Source: Gordonia malaquae NBRC 108250
GTDB taxonomy: Bacteria > Actinomycetota > Actinomycetes > Mycobacteriales > Mycobacteriaceae
DNA length: 64,000 nt
Assembly: GCF_000344135.1 (NCBI RefSeq)
Contig: NZ_BAOP01000012.1
Span: forward strand, 1-64,000
Reading direction: 5' to 3'
Below the pieces are notes generated by a model. The model worked only from the letters and a program-made list of their open reading frames with translations. It made no database searches and was not told where the DNA came from. Numbering within the stretch: position 1 is the first letter of the stretch; every line of letters starts with the position of its first letter. Below are positions 1 through 8,930 of this stretch, piece by piece. Both the position numbers and the translations under genes were made by a program.

Positions 1-2
1 TG

Positions 3-641
3 CTCGACGAGGCAGGGCTGGTCACATCGATCCGAGACGGTCGCCGCAAGCTGCACTACCTGAACGCCGTACCCATCCACGAGATCCAGCAGCGCTGGAT
101 CTGGAAGTTCGAAGAGCCGACGCTGGCGGTCCTCGCCTCCGTCAAACGACACGCAGAGGAGAGTTTCATGACCACGGAGCAAGCGGGTTCAGTTCCCGAC
201 TACGTCTACACCACCTACATCCGGGCCACTCCGGACCAGGTCTGGGAGGCGCTCACCGACCCGGCGATCACGGCTCGGTACTGGGGTCACGCGCAGACGT
301 CCGACTGGCAGGTGGGCAGCCGCGTCGATCACGTCCGCATCGACGGTTCCGGCACCGTCGATGTGACGGGTCGCGTGATCGAGACCGATCGGCCCACGAG
401 GCTGGTGTTCGGTTTCGGTGATCCCGCCGTCGCGGATGATCCCGACGCAGAGATCAGCGTCGTCGCATTCGACATCGAGCAGGGGCGCGACATCGTCAAA
501 CTCACTGTCACGCACACCAACCTGCAGAGCGCGAACGACCTGCGCGACATCAGTCAGGGGTGGCCCGCCGTGCTCGCGAACCTCAAGACGCTCCTGGAGA
601 CCGGCGACGTGCTCCCTCAGGAGCCGTGGACATTGGAGTGA
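3..641 (+). CDS. ArsR-type regulator fused to SRPBCC (AHSA1) domain, 5' end missing
   Basis: The reading frame is open from the window edge (codon at 3-5) to the stop at 639-641. The first ~55 codons read as the end of an ArsR winged helix: wing residues DGRRKLHYLN, then the terminal helix with QRWIWKFEEP. The frame then continues without a stop into an SRPBCC domain with the typical start YTTYIRATPDQVWEALTDP and RYWG. ArsR regulators and AHSA1 proteins are often adjacent genes in actinobacteria, and here they share one frame. An ATG at 168 has a good Shine-Dalgarno (GAGGAG, 7 nt upstream), so the SRPBCC part could also be translated alone. SRPBCC domains bind hydrophobic ligands, which would suit a ligand-sensing repressor, but the ligand is unknown. 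Confidence 0.8.
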   Translation, partial: LDEAGLVTSIRDGRRKLHYLNAVPIHEIQQRWIWKFEEPTLAVLASVKRHAEESFMTTEQAGSVPDYVYTTYIRATPDQVWEALTDPAITARYWGHAQTSDWQVGSRVDHVRIDGSGTVDVTGRVIETDRPTRLVFGFGDPAVADDPDAEISVVAFDIEQGRDIVKLTVTHTNLQSANDLRDISQGWPAVLANLKTLLETGDVLPQEPWTLE

Positions 642-644
642 GTG

Positions 645-1166
645 TCACGCACGGTGCTCGTGGCCTCGCTCGGCGAGCCGTTCCTTGACCATGACGGTCA
701 CGAACCGGACGCCGAGGCCGAGAAGGATCAGGGAACTGGCCATCTGCAGACTGGTGACGATCCGAGCACCCTGGGTGATCGGCACGATGTCGCCGAACCC
801 GGTGGTCGTGAATACGGTGAGGCAGTAGTAGATCGCGTCGACCCGGGTGAGGGGTTCGGCGAAGGCGCCGGGCGAATGCACGCTCATCAAGAAGTACGAC
901 GCCGAGAAGACGATGAGGTACAACGAGAAGCCTGCGGCGAGCATCTCGATCGCCGTCTCGACAGGTCGAGTCGAACGGATGAAGTGCCGCACCTCCCATG
1001 TGCACACGGCCACGACGGCGAGACATCCGATGACGAGCGCACCCGGCGACGGCTCGCTGGGGAGGGCGAAGTAGCCGGCCAGGAGGACGATCATCGCGCC
1101 CAACGGGCGAAGCAGTGCCGGCCATACACGCCGGTTGTCCGACGCGGGCTCGTCCGTACGGGTCAT
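645..1166 (-). CDS. Two-transmembrane ion channel family protein (K+ channel-like)
   Basis: A 173-residue membrane protein. There are hydrophobic segments near residues 15-35 and 60-80, then a pore loop with filter-like TTTGFGD (compare TVGYGD of K+ channels), then a last helix ending in VKERLAERG. This is the usual layout of the Pfam Ion_trans_2 family. I chose the ATG at 1164-1166 because the frame upstream of it runs through tRNA-His. The gene stops 3 bp from the stop of the convergent ArsR-SRPBCC gene. No cytoplasmic RCK domain is present, so gating is unknown, and the selectivity is inferred only from the filter. Confidence 0.8.
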   Translation of the reverse strand: MTRTDEPASDNRRVWPALLRPLGAMIVLLAGYFALPSEPSPGALVIGCLAVVAVCTWEVRHFIRSTRPVETAIEMLAAGFSLYLIVFSASYFLMSVHSPGAFAEPLTRVDAIYYCLTVFTTTGFGDIVPITQGARIVTSLQMASSLILLGLGVRFVTVMVKERLAERGHEHRA

Positions 1167-1208
1167 CCACTGAACTGTTCCACAGCTCGGGCCAACGGCG
1201 TGAACGAA

Positions 1209-1243
1209 AGAACGCCCGACCGGAAATTCCGGTCGGGCGTTCT
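1209..1243 (-). terminator. Intrinsic terminator downstream of tRNA-His
   Basis: A perfect 15-bp stem (1209-1223 with 1229-1243) has a 5-nt loop. On the minus strand it lies just after tRNA-His and is followed by TTTCGTT. It therefore fits termination of the tRNA transcript before the ion channel gene. Confidence 0.8.
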
Positions 1244-1249
1244 GTTCGG

Positions 1250-1323
1250 GGTGGCTGACGGGACTCGAACCCGCGACAGCCAGGATCACAACCTGGTGCT
1301 CTACCAACTGAACTACAGCCACC
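1250..1323 (-). tRNA. tRNA-His (GTG anticodon)
   Basis: A cloverleaf can be drawn on the minus strand. The acceptor stem GTGGCTG pairs with CAGCCAC, and the anticodon loop contains GTG between CCAGG-type stem halves. The T arm carries GGTTCGAGTC. The extra 5' G paired to a C at the discriminator position (the G-1:C73 feature of tRNA-His) is present. CCA is not encoded. Confidence 0.95.
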
Positions 1324-1433
1324 ATCGGCGCGGATTCCCAGTGTTCACACACTGTTGGCCGAGCCAGGGTCATACTCTAGCCGGTTTCCACCGATCATGG
1401 CCAATCGGTTTCTGACCAGCGTGTTTCCAGGCG

Positions 1434-2033
1434 TCAGGCGGGGCCGAGGTCCGAGACGATCTTCTCGAGTGCCTTCGAGTCGGGGCCGGGGGCGGGCACG
1501 AACGCCGCCGCACGGTAGTAGCGCAGCTCCAGAATCGACTCGCGGATGTCCGCGAGCGCACGGTGCGCCAGACCCTTCGGCGGCTGGCCGAAGTAGATCG
1601 CGGGGAACCAACGACGGGTCAGCTCCTTGATCGAGCTCACGTCGACCATCCGGTAATGGAGGAACGAGTCGAGGCGAGGCATGTCCCGCGTGATGAAACC
1701 GCGGTCGGTCGCGATCGAGTTGCCCGCGAGCGGAACGGTGCCGGTCGCGCTCACGTGTTGGCGGAGGTACGCCAGAACCATCTCCTCGGCCTCGGCGAGG
1801 GTGACGGTCGACGCGCGGACCTCCTCGGTGAGCCCCGACTTCGCGTGCATCTCGGTGACGACGTCGGGCATGTTCGCGAGCGCCTCGTCGTCGGCGTGGA
1901 TCACCACGTCGACGCCTTCTCCGAGGATGTTCAGGTCACTGTCGGTGACGAGTGCGGCGATCTCGATGAGCTTGTCCGAGCCCAGATCGAGGCCGGTCAT
2001 TTCACAGTCGATCCATACGAGTTTGTCTTGCAC
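1434..2033 (-). CDS. orn: Oligoribonuclease
   Basis: A 199-residue DEDDh 3'-5' exonuclease that degrades 2-5 nt RNA fragments, including linear pGpG in c-di-GMP turnover. The acidic motifs are visible: [10 protein letters not shown] at the N-terminus, [10 protein letters not shown] near residue 105, and [11 protein letters not shown] near residue 158 with the family histidine and aspartate. Length and motif order are typical for Orn. The gene stands alone between tRNA-His and a short-chain dehydrogenase, all on the minus strand. Confidence 0.96.
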   Translation of the reverse strand: MQDKLVWIDCEMTGLDLGSDKLIEIAALVTDSDLNILGEGVDVVIHADDEALANMPDVVTEMHAKSGLTEEVRASTVTLAEAEEMVLAYLRQHVSATGTVPLAGNSIATDRGFITRDMPRLDSFLHYRMVDVSSIKELTRRWFPAIYFGQPPKGLAHRALADIRESILELRYYRAAAFVPAPGPDSKALEKIVSDLGPA

Positions 2034-2057
2034 GGTGTCGACTGTAGTCGCCGAACG

Positions 2058-2864
2058 CTAATCGCCCTCGCCGAGCTTGCCGTAGAAGCCGCCGACGATC
2101 GGCGCGACGATCGCTCGCGGGGAGTACCCGCCTGCTACGGACATCGCCTTCGACAGGGTGCCTGGAACGACGCGCATCTTGTTGCGGGCGAGGGCGTCCA
2201 AGCTCATCTCGGCGACCTTCTCCGACGAGTGCCAGAGGAAGTCGGGGACCATCTTGTCGACGATCGACTGATCCTCGGGAGCGGGCGTCTGGGTACGGAC
2301 GGGCCCGGGCGCAAGCAGCGTCACGTGCACACCCGTGCCCTTGAGTTCACCGCGCAATGATTCGCTGAACGTGTTGACGAAGGCTTTCGTCGCGGCGTAC
2401 GTGGCGTTGTTCGGAATCGGCATGTTGCCGGCCGCCGAGCCGACCATGAGGATGCCGCCGGTGTTTCGTTCGATCATCTGCGGCAGGACAGCCAAGGTCA
2501 GGTCGTGCACGGCGACGGCGTTCAACCGGACCTGGGCGCGCTCGTATGCGGCGTCGAGTTCGGCGATCGGACCGAACGTCGCGATTCCCGCGTTGTTGCA
2601 CAGAACCGAGACCTGGCGGTTCGAGAGTTCGTCGCAGAGCACGCCGACCGCGTCCAGATCCGACAGATCCACGGCGCGCACCTCGGCCTCCACCGCAAAA
2701 CGAGAACGCAGTTCGGTGGCCAGCTCTTCGAGGATCTCGCCGCGTCGAGCCACCAGGATCACCGAGTGACCGCGGGCGGCGAGGGCCCTGGCGAGCGCCA
2801 TGCCGATTCCGGATGATGCGCCGGTGACGACGGCGCGGGCGGAGGCAGAGGGAGGTACTGGCAT
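2058..2864 (-). CDS. SDR family NAD(P)-dependent oxidoreductase
   Basis: A 268-residue classical short-chain dehydrogenase. It has the Rossmann motif TGASSGIGMA near the N-terminus, NNAG (LCNNAGIA), a catalytic serine in GSAAGNM, and YAATK as the catalytic Tyr-x-x-x-Lys. I start it at the ATG at 2862-2864, whose upstream sequence on the minus strand is not coding-like. The C-terminal extension (after APGPVRTQ) contains the PDFLW-type segment seen in mycobacterial SDRs of unknown substrate. The substrate cannot be told from the sequence. Confidence 0.9.
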   Translation of the reverse strand: MPVPPSASARAVVTGASSGIGMALARALAARGHSVILVARRGEILEELATELRSRFAVEAEVRAVDLSDLDAVGVLCDELSNRQVSVLCNNAGIATFGPIAELDAAYERAQVRLNAVAVHDLTLAVLPQMIERNTGGILMVGSAAGNMPIPNNATYAATKAFVNTFSESLRGELKGTGVHVTLLAPGPVRTQTPAPEDQSIVDKMVPDFLWHSSEKVAEMSLDALARNKMRVVPGTLSKAMSVAGGYSPRAIVAPIVGGFYGKLGEGD

Positions 2865-3002
2865 GGACCGATCGTAACCGTCGCATCGTCGTGGTCGACG
2901 TCGTGACCGCCGACCCGAGGATGGTGTCGACCGTTCAACCGATTTGTGTGGAACCCGATGTATCGGTGACCGAGAGTCGCTGCTGCAGACCACACTGCAA
3001 GG

Positions 3003-5540
3003 GTGATCACCGACCACGCATTTCGAGCCGGCCAGGCGTGGCAGCGTGCGGCAATTCCCGACGTCGTGGTCACAGGCTGTGTTCTCACCGGTGCAGCGGG
3101 AGTCGGAAAGACGACGGTTCTCGAAAGTCTGCGCGACCGGATCGGTGGCCCTGTCGTCGCAGTCAGCGGTGTCCGACGCACGGCTGAGTTGGTCTTCGGG
3201 CATCTTCCGGGGCTTCGGACCGCACCGCCTGCGGATTCGTCGCAGTCGCTCCGCTGGGCGGTCGCCCGTGAGTTCGGCGACGGCCGGGCCCGAGCCCTGA
3301 TCGTGGACGATGCGCATCTTCTCGACGACGACGCGGCGTCGATCGTCCATTCGCTCGCGGTGCATGACGGAATCCCCATGTACGTCGCCTACACGACATC
3401 GCGCGGCCGCCGTGCGCGGGCCGCCATGCGGTCACTGTGGAAGGACGGACACTTGCCGCGGTACGAGCTGTCTCCGATGAGCGAGGTCGAGGTCCGGGAG
3501 TATCTCGAGTTCGCCGTCAGGGCACCTGTGACGAGCCGCGACGTCGATTCATTCACGCGGTGGTCGCGGGGTGAACCTGGAGTGCTTGTCGAACTCGTCG
3601 CGGCGTCCGACGGACAATGGCGGACGGTGAACGGCGTCGCGATTCTGGCCACTCGTCCGACTCCGCCGCCTGCGCTGATCGAAGAACTCGAGGCGGCGGT
3701 AGCCGAGCTCTCCGAGCGTGAACGCGAAGTGGTGGAGGCTTTTGCCGCTGCCGGACCGGAGATCGGTGGTCGGCTCCTCGACCAGCTGCCGCTGAGTCCG
3801 ATGATCGACTACTGCGGCATGGACACGCTTCTCGAGGCCGAACGTGGCGGCGTCATCGTCGTCGAAGGCGACCGGGTGCGGCTGTCCGTGCCCTTTCTCG
3901 CCGACGCGGTCGCGAACGGCACGCCCGCGCTGCGACGTTCATTGGTCGCTGAGGAACTGGCGCGGTCGGTCCGAGTGGCCCGCATGGCCGGTTCCCCAGC
4001 CGACCCGACGGCACTCGAACAGGCGGTGACTGGGCTCCTGACCGCGCAGTCGCATGCCGGCGTGGGCCCGGTCCGGACGGTTGAGCTGGCGCGCAGCGTT
4101 CTTCGCCTCGGGGACCCGACGATGGTGTGCGACGTTGCCGCGCCAAGAGGAGCGGCACCGGAGAATTCGGCGTTGGCGGCGCTCTACACGTGGGCATTGA
4201 CCGATCTGAACGACGTCCCCCGGATCATGGAGATGCTGGAGACCTGGAAGTCGGACCAGTCGCCGGCGTGGCGTGGAATCGTGGACTTCTACGCCGCGTA
4301 CGGGACCCGGCGTGCTCGCGGTGCGAAGGAGTTCATCACGAAGCACGACACGACGGACGGAGGTGTCGTGGGCAGTGCACTTCGCTGGATCGATCGCGAC
4401 CGTCTGAGCGGAGTCTGGTTCGCCTTCCTCCTTGCCGAGACCGCGATGATGGTCGGGAGATACGACGACGCGCGACGACTGCTCGACGCAGCATCGCCAG
4501 AGGCTGACGACAACGGGTTGCTGGTCTTCGACCTCGCGATGATCGACGTCCACCTCGAGACTGTCGTGGCGGGCGCAGGCCGGGCGTGCGAGCGTGCAGA
4601 GAACGCGAGGCGCGAGAGTTGGTGGCGCAGCGACCACGCCTGCGCCGCAGCCGACTACGTGTGCGCGTCAGCCCACGTATCCGCGGGTCGATTCGCTCAA
4701 GCGAAGGACGAACTGCGCGACAGTGCGCCGTTCGTGGCTGGTCCGGCGCTTGACGGAGCGCCCGCCCGGCTGATGAAGTTGATCGATCGCATGTCGACGG
4801 GCCAACCGAGCCCAGAGGTCGAAGCCACTGTCGACGTGCTGGACGACACGGTCGACCCGTATGCCGTGGTGAGAGTCCGGGACGCAACGATAGTCCGCGC
4901 GTGGGCGGCGGCCACGGCCGACGAGATGTCGGATGCCGTCGATGCACTCCTCGACGCCGGAGCCACGATCGTCGAGCACACGCCGACGATCGCCGTCGAC
5001 CTGTTGGAACTGGCCGCGCGGTTCGTGACGCCGGGCGATCCTCGGATCCAGCGACTCGAGACGATCATCTCTCTGGTCGCCGACAGCGTCGAACCGGCGG
5101 CGCAGGTCGATGCTCTCATCGACTACTGCACAGCGTTGTCCGACACCGACGGCGCCGGACTGTGCGAAGCGGCCAGTCGATATGAACGCCTCGGTCACCT
5201 CCCCGTAGCCGCAGACGCGTTCGCTCATGCCGTGGCAGCGCACCAGGTCAACGGCGATGCGCGGCGAGCTGCGGCAGCCCGATCGGCCGCCCAGAACCTC
5301 GTTCGAACAGTGGGCGGATTGACGTCGCCTGCCCAGCGTGCAATCGCGGCGCCGGTGTTGACTCGACGTGAACGGGAGATCGTGGGGTTGGCCGCCGAAG
5401 CGTTGAGCAACCAGCAGATTGCCGAACGCGTGTCCCTGTCGGTGCGGACAGTCGAGGGCCACGTGCTGCGCGCGTCGGCGAAACTCGGTGTGCAGGATCG
5501 GCACGCTCTCGTGGCAGCATGGCAGGAGCTGCAGACATGA
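3003..5540 (+). CDS. STAND-class LuxR-family transcriptional regulator (first of tandem pair)
   Basis: An 845-residue protein starting at GTG. The N-terminus is an AAA/STAND ATPase: Walker A GAAGVGKTT at about residues 30-38 and Walker B LIVDDAH at about 99-105. A long helical, TPR-like middle of low conservation follows. The last 60 residues are a LuxR helix-turn-helix (LTRREREIV, then NQQIAERVSLSVRTVEGHV). Proteins of this build (MalT/LAL type) bind an inducer with the helical region, hydrolyse ATP and activate promoters. The stop overlaps the start of the next gene by 4 bp (ATGA), so the pair is translationally coupled. The inducer and targets are unknown. The secreted proteins downstream are the nearest candidates. 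Confidence 0.9.
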   Translation: MITDHAFRAGQAWQRAAIPDVVVTGCVLTGAAGVGKTTVLESLRDRIGGPVVAVSGVRRTAELVFGHLPGLRTAPPADSSQSLRWAVAREFGDGRARALIVDDAHLLDDDAASIVHSLAVHDGIPMYVAYTTSRGRRARAAMRSLWKDGHLPRYELSPMSEVEVREYLEFAVRAPVTSRDVDSFTRWSRGEPGVLVELVAASDGQWRTVNGVAILATRPTPPPALIEELEAAVAELSEREREVVEAFAAAGPEIGGRLLDQLPLSPMIDYCGMDTLLEAERGGVIVVEGDRVRLSVPFLADAVANGTPALRRSLVAEELARSVRVARMAGSPADPTALEQAVTGLLTAQSHAGVGPVRTVELARSVLRLGDPTMVCDVAAPRGAAPENSALAALYTWALTDLNDVPRIMEMLETWKSDQSPAWRGIVDFYAAYGTRRARGAKEFITKHDTTDGGVVGSALRWIDRDRLSGVWFAFLLAETAMMVGRYDDARRLLDAASPEADDNGLLVFDLAMIDVHLETVVAGAGRACERAENARRESWWRSDHACAAADYVCASAHVSAGRFAQAKDELRDSAPFVAGPALDGAPARLMKLIDRMSTGQPSPEVEATVDVLDDTVDPYAVVRVRDATIVRAWAAATADEMSDAVDALLDAGATIVEHTPTIAVDLLELAARFVTPGDPRIQRLETIISLVADSVEPAAQVDALIDYCTALSDTDGAGLCEAASRYERLGHLPVAADAFAHAVAAHQVNGDARRAAAARSAAQNLVRTVGGLTSPAQRAIAAPVLTRREREIVGLAAEALSNQQIAERVSLSVRTVEGHVLRASAKLGVQDRHALVAAWQELQT

Positions 5541-8050
5541 CGTGGGAGTACCGGCGGACGGAACAGTTCGATGTCGTCCGACGTGCGTGGTCTAGCGGTC
5601 ACGGTGTGCTGCTGAGCGGCCCCGCCGGTATCGGGAAGACCGCTCTGGCGAGGCACTTCGCCACATCGATCGGCAGGCGGCCGCTGTGGATCATCGCGAC
5701 GCCCGGGATGGTGCAGACTCCGCTTGCGGCTGTGGCGTCCGTAGTTGAGACCGAGCGACTCGGTGACACCGCGGCGACCGTCGAAACGCTCCGGGCACGT
5801 GTCAGGTCCGGTGAGATCGTCGTCGTCGAAGGGGCCGAGTATCTGGACCCGTCGTCAGAAGCGGTGATCGCGCGGCTGTTCACGTCGGTCGCCTGCGCGG
5901 GACTGCTGACCGCACGCGACGCTGCGGGCCCGGTGCTGGGACGTGCGCTTGGAGCAGCAGGTGTCGTCGAGGTGGCGATGACACCGCTCGAGCTCAACAC
6001 CGTCGCGGAGATGGTGGAGCATCGAGTCGACGGGCGACTCTCGGTCGACGACGCGGTACGCCTTCATCGGACCACCGCGGGCAATCCGTTCCTGCTGATC
6101 GCCTGCGTGGACAGCGCATTCGACGGTGGCTCATTGACAGTCGAGGACGGCGTCATCGCCTTGGACGGAGCTTTCGGCGGGTCCCCGGACCTCCTCGATC
6201 TCGGCGCTGATCGCCTCGAACGAGCGAACGATGCGGAACGCGAGTTGATCGACCTGCTGAGCCTGTGTGAACCGCTGCCTCGAGCTGTGGTCGATCATCT
6301 CGGTCTCGCGGATGGAATCAGCGACGCCGAAGGAGGATTGGTTCTTCCGTTGGACGACGCAGTAGTGCCGGGGCATCTCATCTACACTGCGATCCGTCGA
6401 GCGACCATGGGACTGCTTGAGCGGCGGGTGCGTGCTTCCCGGCTGGCGGACGCGATGAACGCCGTCGACGGAGGCCCGATCGGCCGAGTCCACCGAGCGC
6501 GACTGTGCCTGGACTACACCATGCCGATCAGTGCGGGTGATCTCGCCGAGAGCGCGGCTCTTGCGTTCATGATGGGTGACTTCCCGATGGCCGAGCGCTG
6601 TGCGCGCGCAGCGGTGACCGCAGGCGGAGGCCTCGGTGCGCTCCTGCAGTTGGCGCGAGCCCAGTCCGGGATGGGGCGGTCGGCGCTGGCACACCAGACC
6701 CTCGACGGTGTCGATCCGGACTCGCTCGACGCAGACGAGCTCGGCGGCTACGCGATCAGTGCGGCGCTGACGTTCCTGGTGGGCGACGGTGACCACTCCG
6801 GTGCGGTGACCGTCCTCGACAAATTCGAGCCACGCCTCGAATCGGCGGCGGCACTGTCGTCGTTCGCTGCGGTACGGGCTCTCGCACACGTCAATGCTGG
6901 AGCTCAGGCCGCAGCACTCCGGTGGTCGCGGCGGGCGCAAGCGCTGGCGGCGGGCGCACCGCTGTGGACAAGTTTGGGGGAGTACGTCGAAGCGGAATCC
7001 CTGCGTCGATCCGGCGAAGTACGCCGACCCGTGCACCTCGCGAGCGACGCCCTCGTCCAAGCCGGACAGCTGGGCTCGGTGTTGGCCACCGGTGCGCGCA
7101 GGACGATTGTGCAAGCTCTGCTGGCGGACGGCGACGTCGGGACTGCAGCAGCCGTCGCCGACAAGCTCCTTGAGGCGACGCTTCTGCACCACGTCCCCCG
7201 TGCGATCGCCTGTGCGACGAGAGCCGCAGTCGACATAGCCCGCGGCCAGCACGAACCGGCGCTCAGACTATGCGCCGAATCGTTGCAGTCGCTCGGCGAG
7301 TACGACCGGACCGGTCTGGGCCGGGGCGTCGCCATGCTCGTTGCGCTCGTGTGCGCGGAGACTGGCGACGTTGACGGAGCGCGGCGCGCCGTTGAGCAGA
7401 GCACGCGTGGCACAGTCGCAGCCGACGGCTGGGGCGGCATCAACCCTCGACTCGCCGCCGCGTTCACCGCCGTCGCCGAGGGCGAGCTGATCGCTCCTTC
7501 GGCAGTGCTTCGGGACATCGCTCAGACATGCATCCGTGCTGAGCAGTGGACCGACGCTGTAGCGGTGCTGCATTGCGCGGTGCGGTGGGGCGACGTCGAA
7601 GCAGCTCGGATGCTGACTGAAGCAGCCGCAACATGTGAAGGTCGCACTGTCGAGGTTCAGCGGCGGCACGCATCGGCGTTGGCGGCGTCCGACGCAGAGG
7701 GGCTTGTCCTCGTCTCCGGCCAGTTCGCCGATCTTGGGTTCATCCCCTCCGCGGTCGATGCGCTCGGACAGGCGGTCGTTGCTCATCGGTCAGCCGGACG
7801 AGCAGGCCTGGCCGACACACTCCTGACGTGCCTCTCTGCGCTGCAGGGCAGGTGCGGTCCACTGGACACGCCGGCTCTCCGCGCGGCGCTCGGTCCCGCC
7901 GGGCTGACACGACGAGAGTCCGAAGTGACGTGGTTGCTCGCTTCCGGCGAGTCGGTCCAGCAGATCGCCGACCGCCTGTCTGTGCGTGCGCCGACGGTAC
8001 GGGCGCTGGCAGCACGTGCTCGCGCCAAGTCGACGGTCACCGGGCACTGA
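5537..8050 (+). CDS. STAND-class LuxR-like regulator (second of tandem pair, divergent HTH)
   Basis: 837 residues, the same layout as its neighbour: Walker A SGPAGIGKTAL at about residues 27-37, a helical middle, and a C-terminal LTRRESEV segment. I start it at the ATG at 5537 inside the ATGA overlap, with AGGAG 8 nt upstream, rather than the GTG at 5519. The HTH differs from the canonical form: the recognition helix is APTVRALAARARAK instead of TVEGHV, and the protein ends early in VTGH. Tandem duplication followed by divergence is the likely origin. It may bind DNA poorly alone and act with the first protein, but that is inference. Confidence 0.85.
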   Translation: MTWEYRRTEQFDVVRRAWSSGHGVLLSGPAGIGKTALARHFATSIGRRPLWIIATPGMVQTPLAAVASVVETERLGDTAATVETLRARVRSGEIVVVEGAEYLDPSSEAVIARLFTSVACAGLLTARDAAGPVLGRALGAAGVVEVAMTPLELNTVAEMVEHRVDGRLSVDDAVRLHRTTAGNPFLLIACVDSAFDGGSLTVEDGVIALDGAFGGSPDLLDLGADRLERANDAERELIDLLSLCEPLPRAVVDHLGLADGISDAEGGLVLPLDDAVVPGHLIYTAIRRATMGLLERRVRASRLADAMNAVDGGPIGRVHRARLCLDYTMPISAGDLAESAALAFMMGDFPMAERCARAAVTAGGGLGALLQLARAQSGMGRSALAHQTLDGVDPDSLDADELGGYAISAALTFLVGDGDHSGAVTVLDKFEPRLESAAALSSFAAVRALAHVNAGAQAAALRWSRRAQALAAGAPLWTSLGEYVEAESLRRSGEVRRPVHLASDALVQAGQLGSVLATGARRTIVQALLADGDVGTAAAVADKLLEATLLHHVPRAIACATRAAVDIARGQHEPALRLCAESLQSLGEYDRTGLGRGVAMLVALVCAETGDVDGARRAVEQSTRGTVAADGWGGINPRLAAAFTAVAEGELIAPSAVLRDIAQTCIRAEQWTDAVAVLHCAVRWGDVEAARMLTEAAATCEGRTVEVQRRHASALAASDAEGLVLVSGQFADLGFIPSAVDALGQAVVAHRSAGRAGLADTLLTCLSALQGRCGPLDTPALRAALGPAGLTRRESEVTWLLASGESVQQIADRLSVRAPTVRALAARARAKSTVTGH

Positions 8051-8188
8051 GACGACCCGGTTTCCGTTCAGTGCACGTAGTCGAGTAGTGATCGCGTCGT
8101 AAACGAGTAGTCGGTGATCTGTCGCGCCGCTGCAGCTCAGCGCATGGTCGATGGGACCGAGACGCGGTCATCTGAAGGGAGTTCGACG

Positions 8189-8788
8189 ATGAGATCTACA
8201 CATGCAGCGACACGACTCGCGGTGGTCGGCGCGGTCGCGGCAACGGTCGGAGCAGCGTCGCTCATCGGGGCGGGTGACGCGTCCGCGTGGGCGACGAAGT
8301 CCGGGCATCCTGCAACAATCGACACGTCGGGCGGGACACTCACGGTGACGGTCACGAATCCGTTCACCGTGCCGATCGACTGCGCTGCCGCGGTCTTTCC
8401 GCGGTCGCAGAAGGACAAGGCTGCACAGCTCGCTTCGCATACCAACACCATGATGGCGAAGTACAATTCGGGCGATTACGCCGGTGCCGCGGCGGAGAAT
8501 GCGGCTGCGGATGCGGTGTATCAGGAACTGATCCCGACTGCGATCGGTGGCGGTCAGATCGACGTTCCTGCGTCGTCGACGAGGAGCGAAGAGGTCCAGC
8601 AGCTACCGGTGTCGCCTGACCAGTACACAGTGCTCTCGATCTGTCGGGCCGACTTGAACGGTGAGGCCGAAGACGAGATTCCCGCTCAGCTCGACGCCGA
8701 TGCTCAGGTGTTCAATCCCGGTTCGGTGTCGACTGGACCCGACTGGGGAAGCGTCGGCGATCTGCTGCCGGACTTCCTCCCGAACTGA
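8189..8788 (+). CDS. Secreted protein of unknown function
   Basis: 199 residues with a clear signal peptide: MRSTHAATRLAV, a hydrophobic core and cleavage after GDASA. The start is the ATG at 8189, preceded by GAAGGGAG. The mature part begins WATKSGHPATI and contains an Ala-rich helical segment (residues ~95-125) and a Pro/Asp-ending tail DLLPDFLPN. I recognise no family. It lies 138 bp after the second LuxR-like gene on the same strand and is followed by another secreted protein. Confidence 0.75.
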   Translation: MRSTHAATRLAVVGAVAATVGAASLIGAGDASAWATKSGHPATIDTSGGTLTVTVTNPFTVPIDCAAAVFPRSQKDKAAQLASHTNTMMAKYNSGDYAGAAAENAAADAVYQELIPTAIGGGQIDVPASSTRSEEVQQLPVSPDQYTVLSICRADLNGEAEDEIPAQLDADAQVFNPGSVSTGPDWGSVGDLLPDFLPN

Positions 8789-8930
8789 CCGCATTGCAGC
8801 GTGCTCATGCCGGAGTTCACCGGAGTGTCTCTGCCGCGTAGCGGTCGTGGAACACGAGTGGTCGCGCAACCAGTCCACCTTCAGGAACGGTCATCGGTGA
8901 CCGAGAAGCCGTCACGAATGAGAGAGTCAG

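Noticed and set aside
1167-1373. A longer N-terminus for the ion channel gene
   Set aside because: It would pass through tRNA-His and its terminator. The ATG at 1164-1166 gives a normal channel length.
2865-3365. A longer N-terminus for the short-chain dehydrogenase
   Set aside because: It would overlap the start of the first STAND-LuxR gene and is Arg/Ser-rich shadow sequence. The Rossmann motif begins just after the ATG at 2864.
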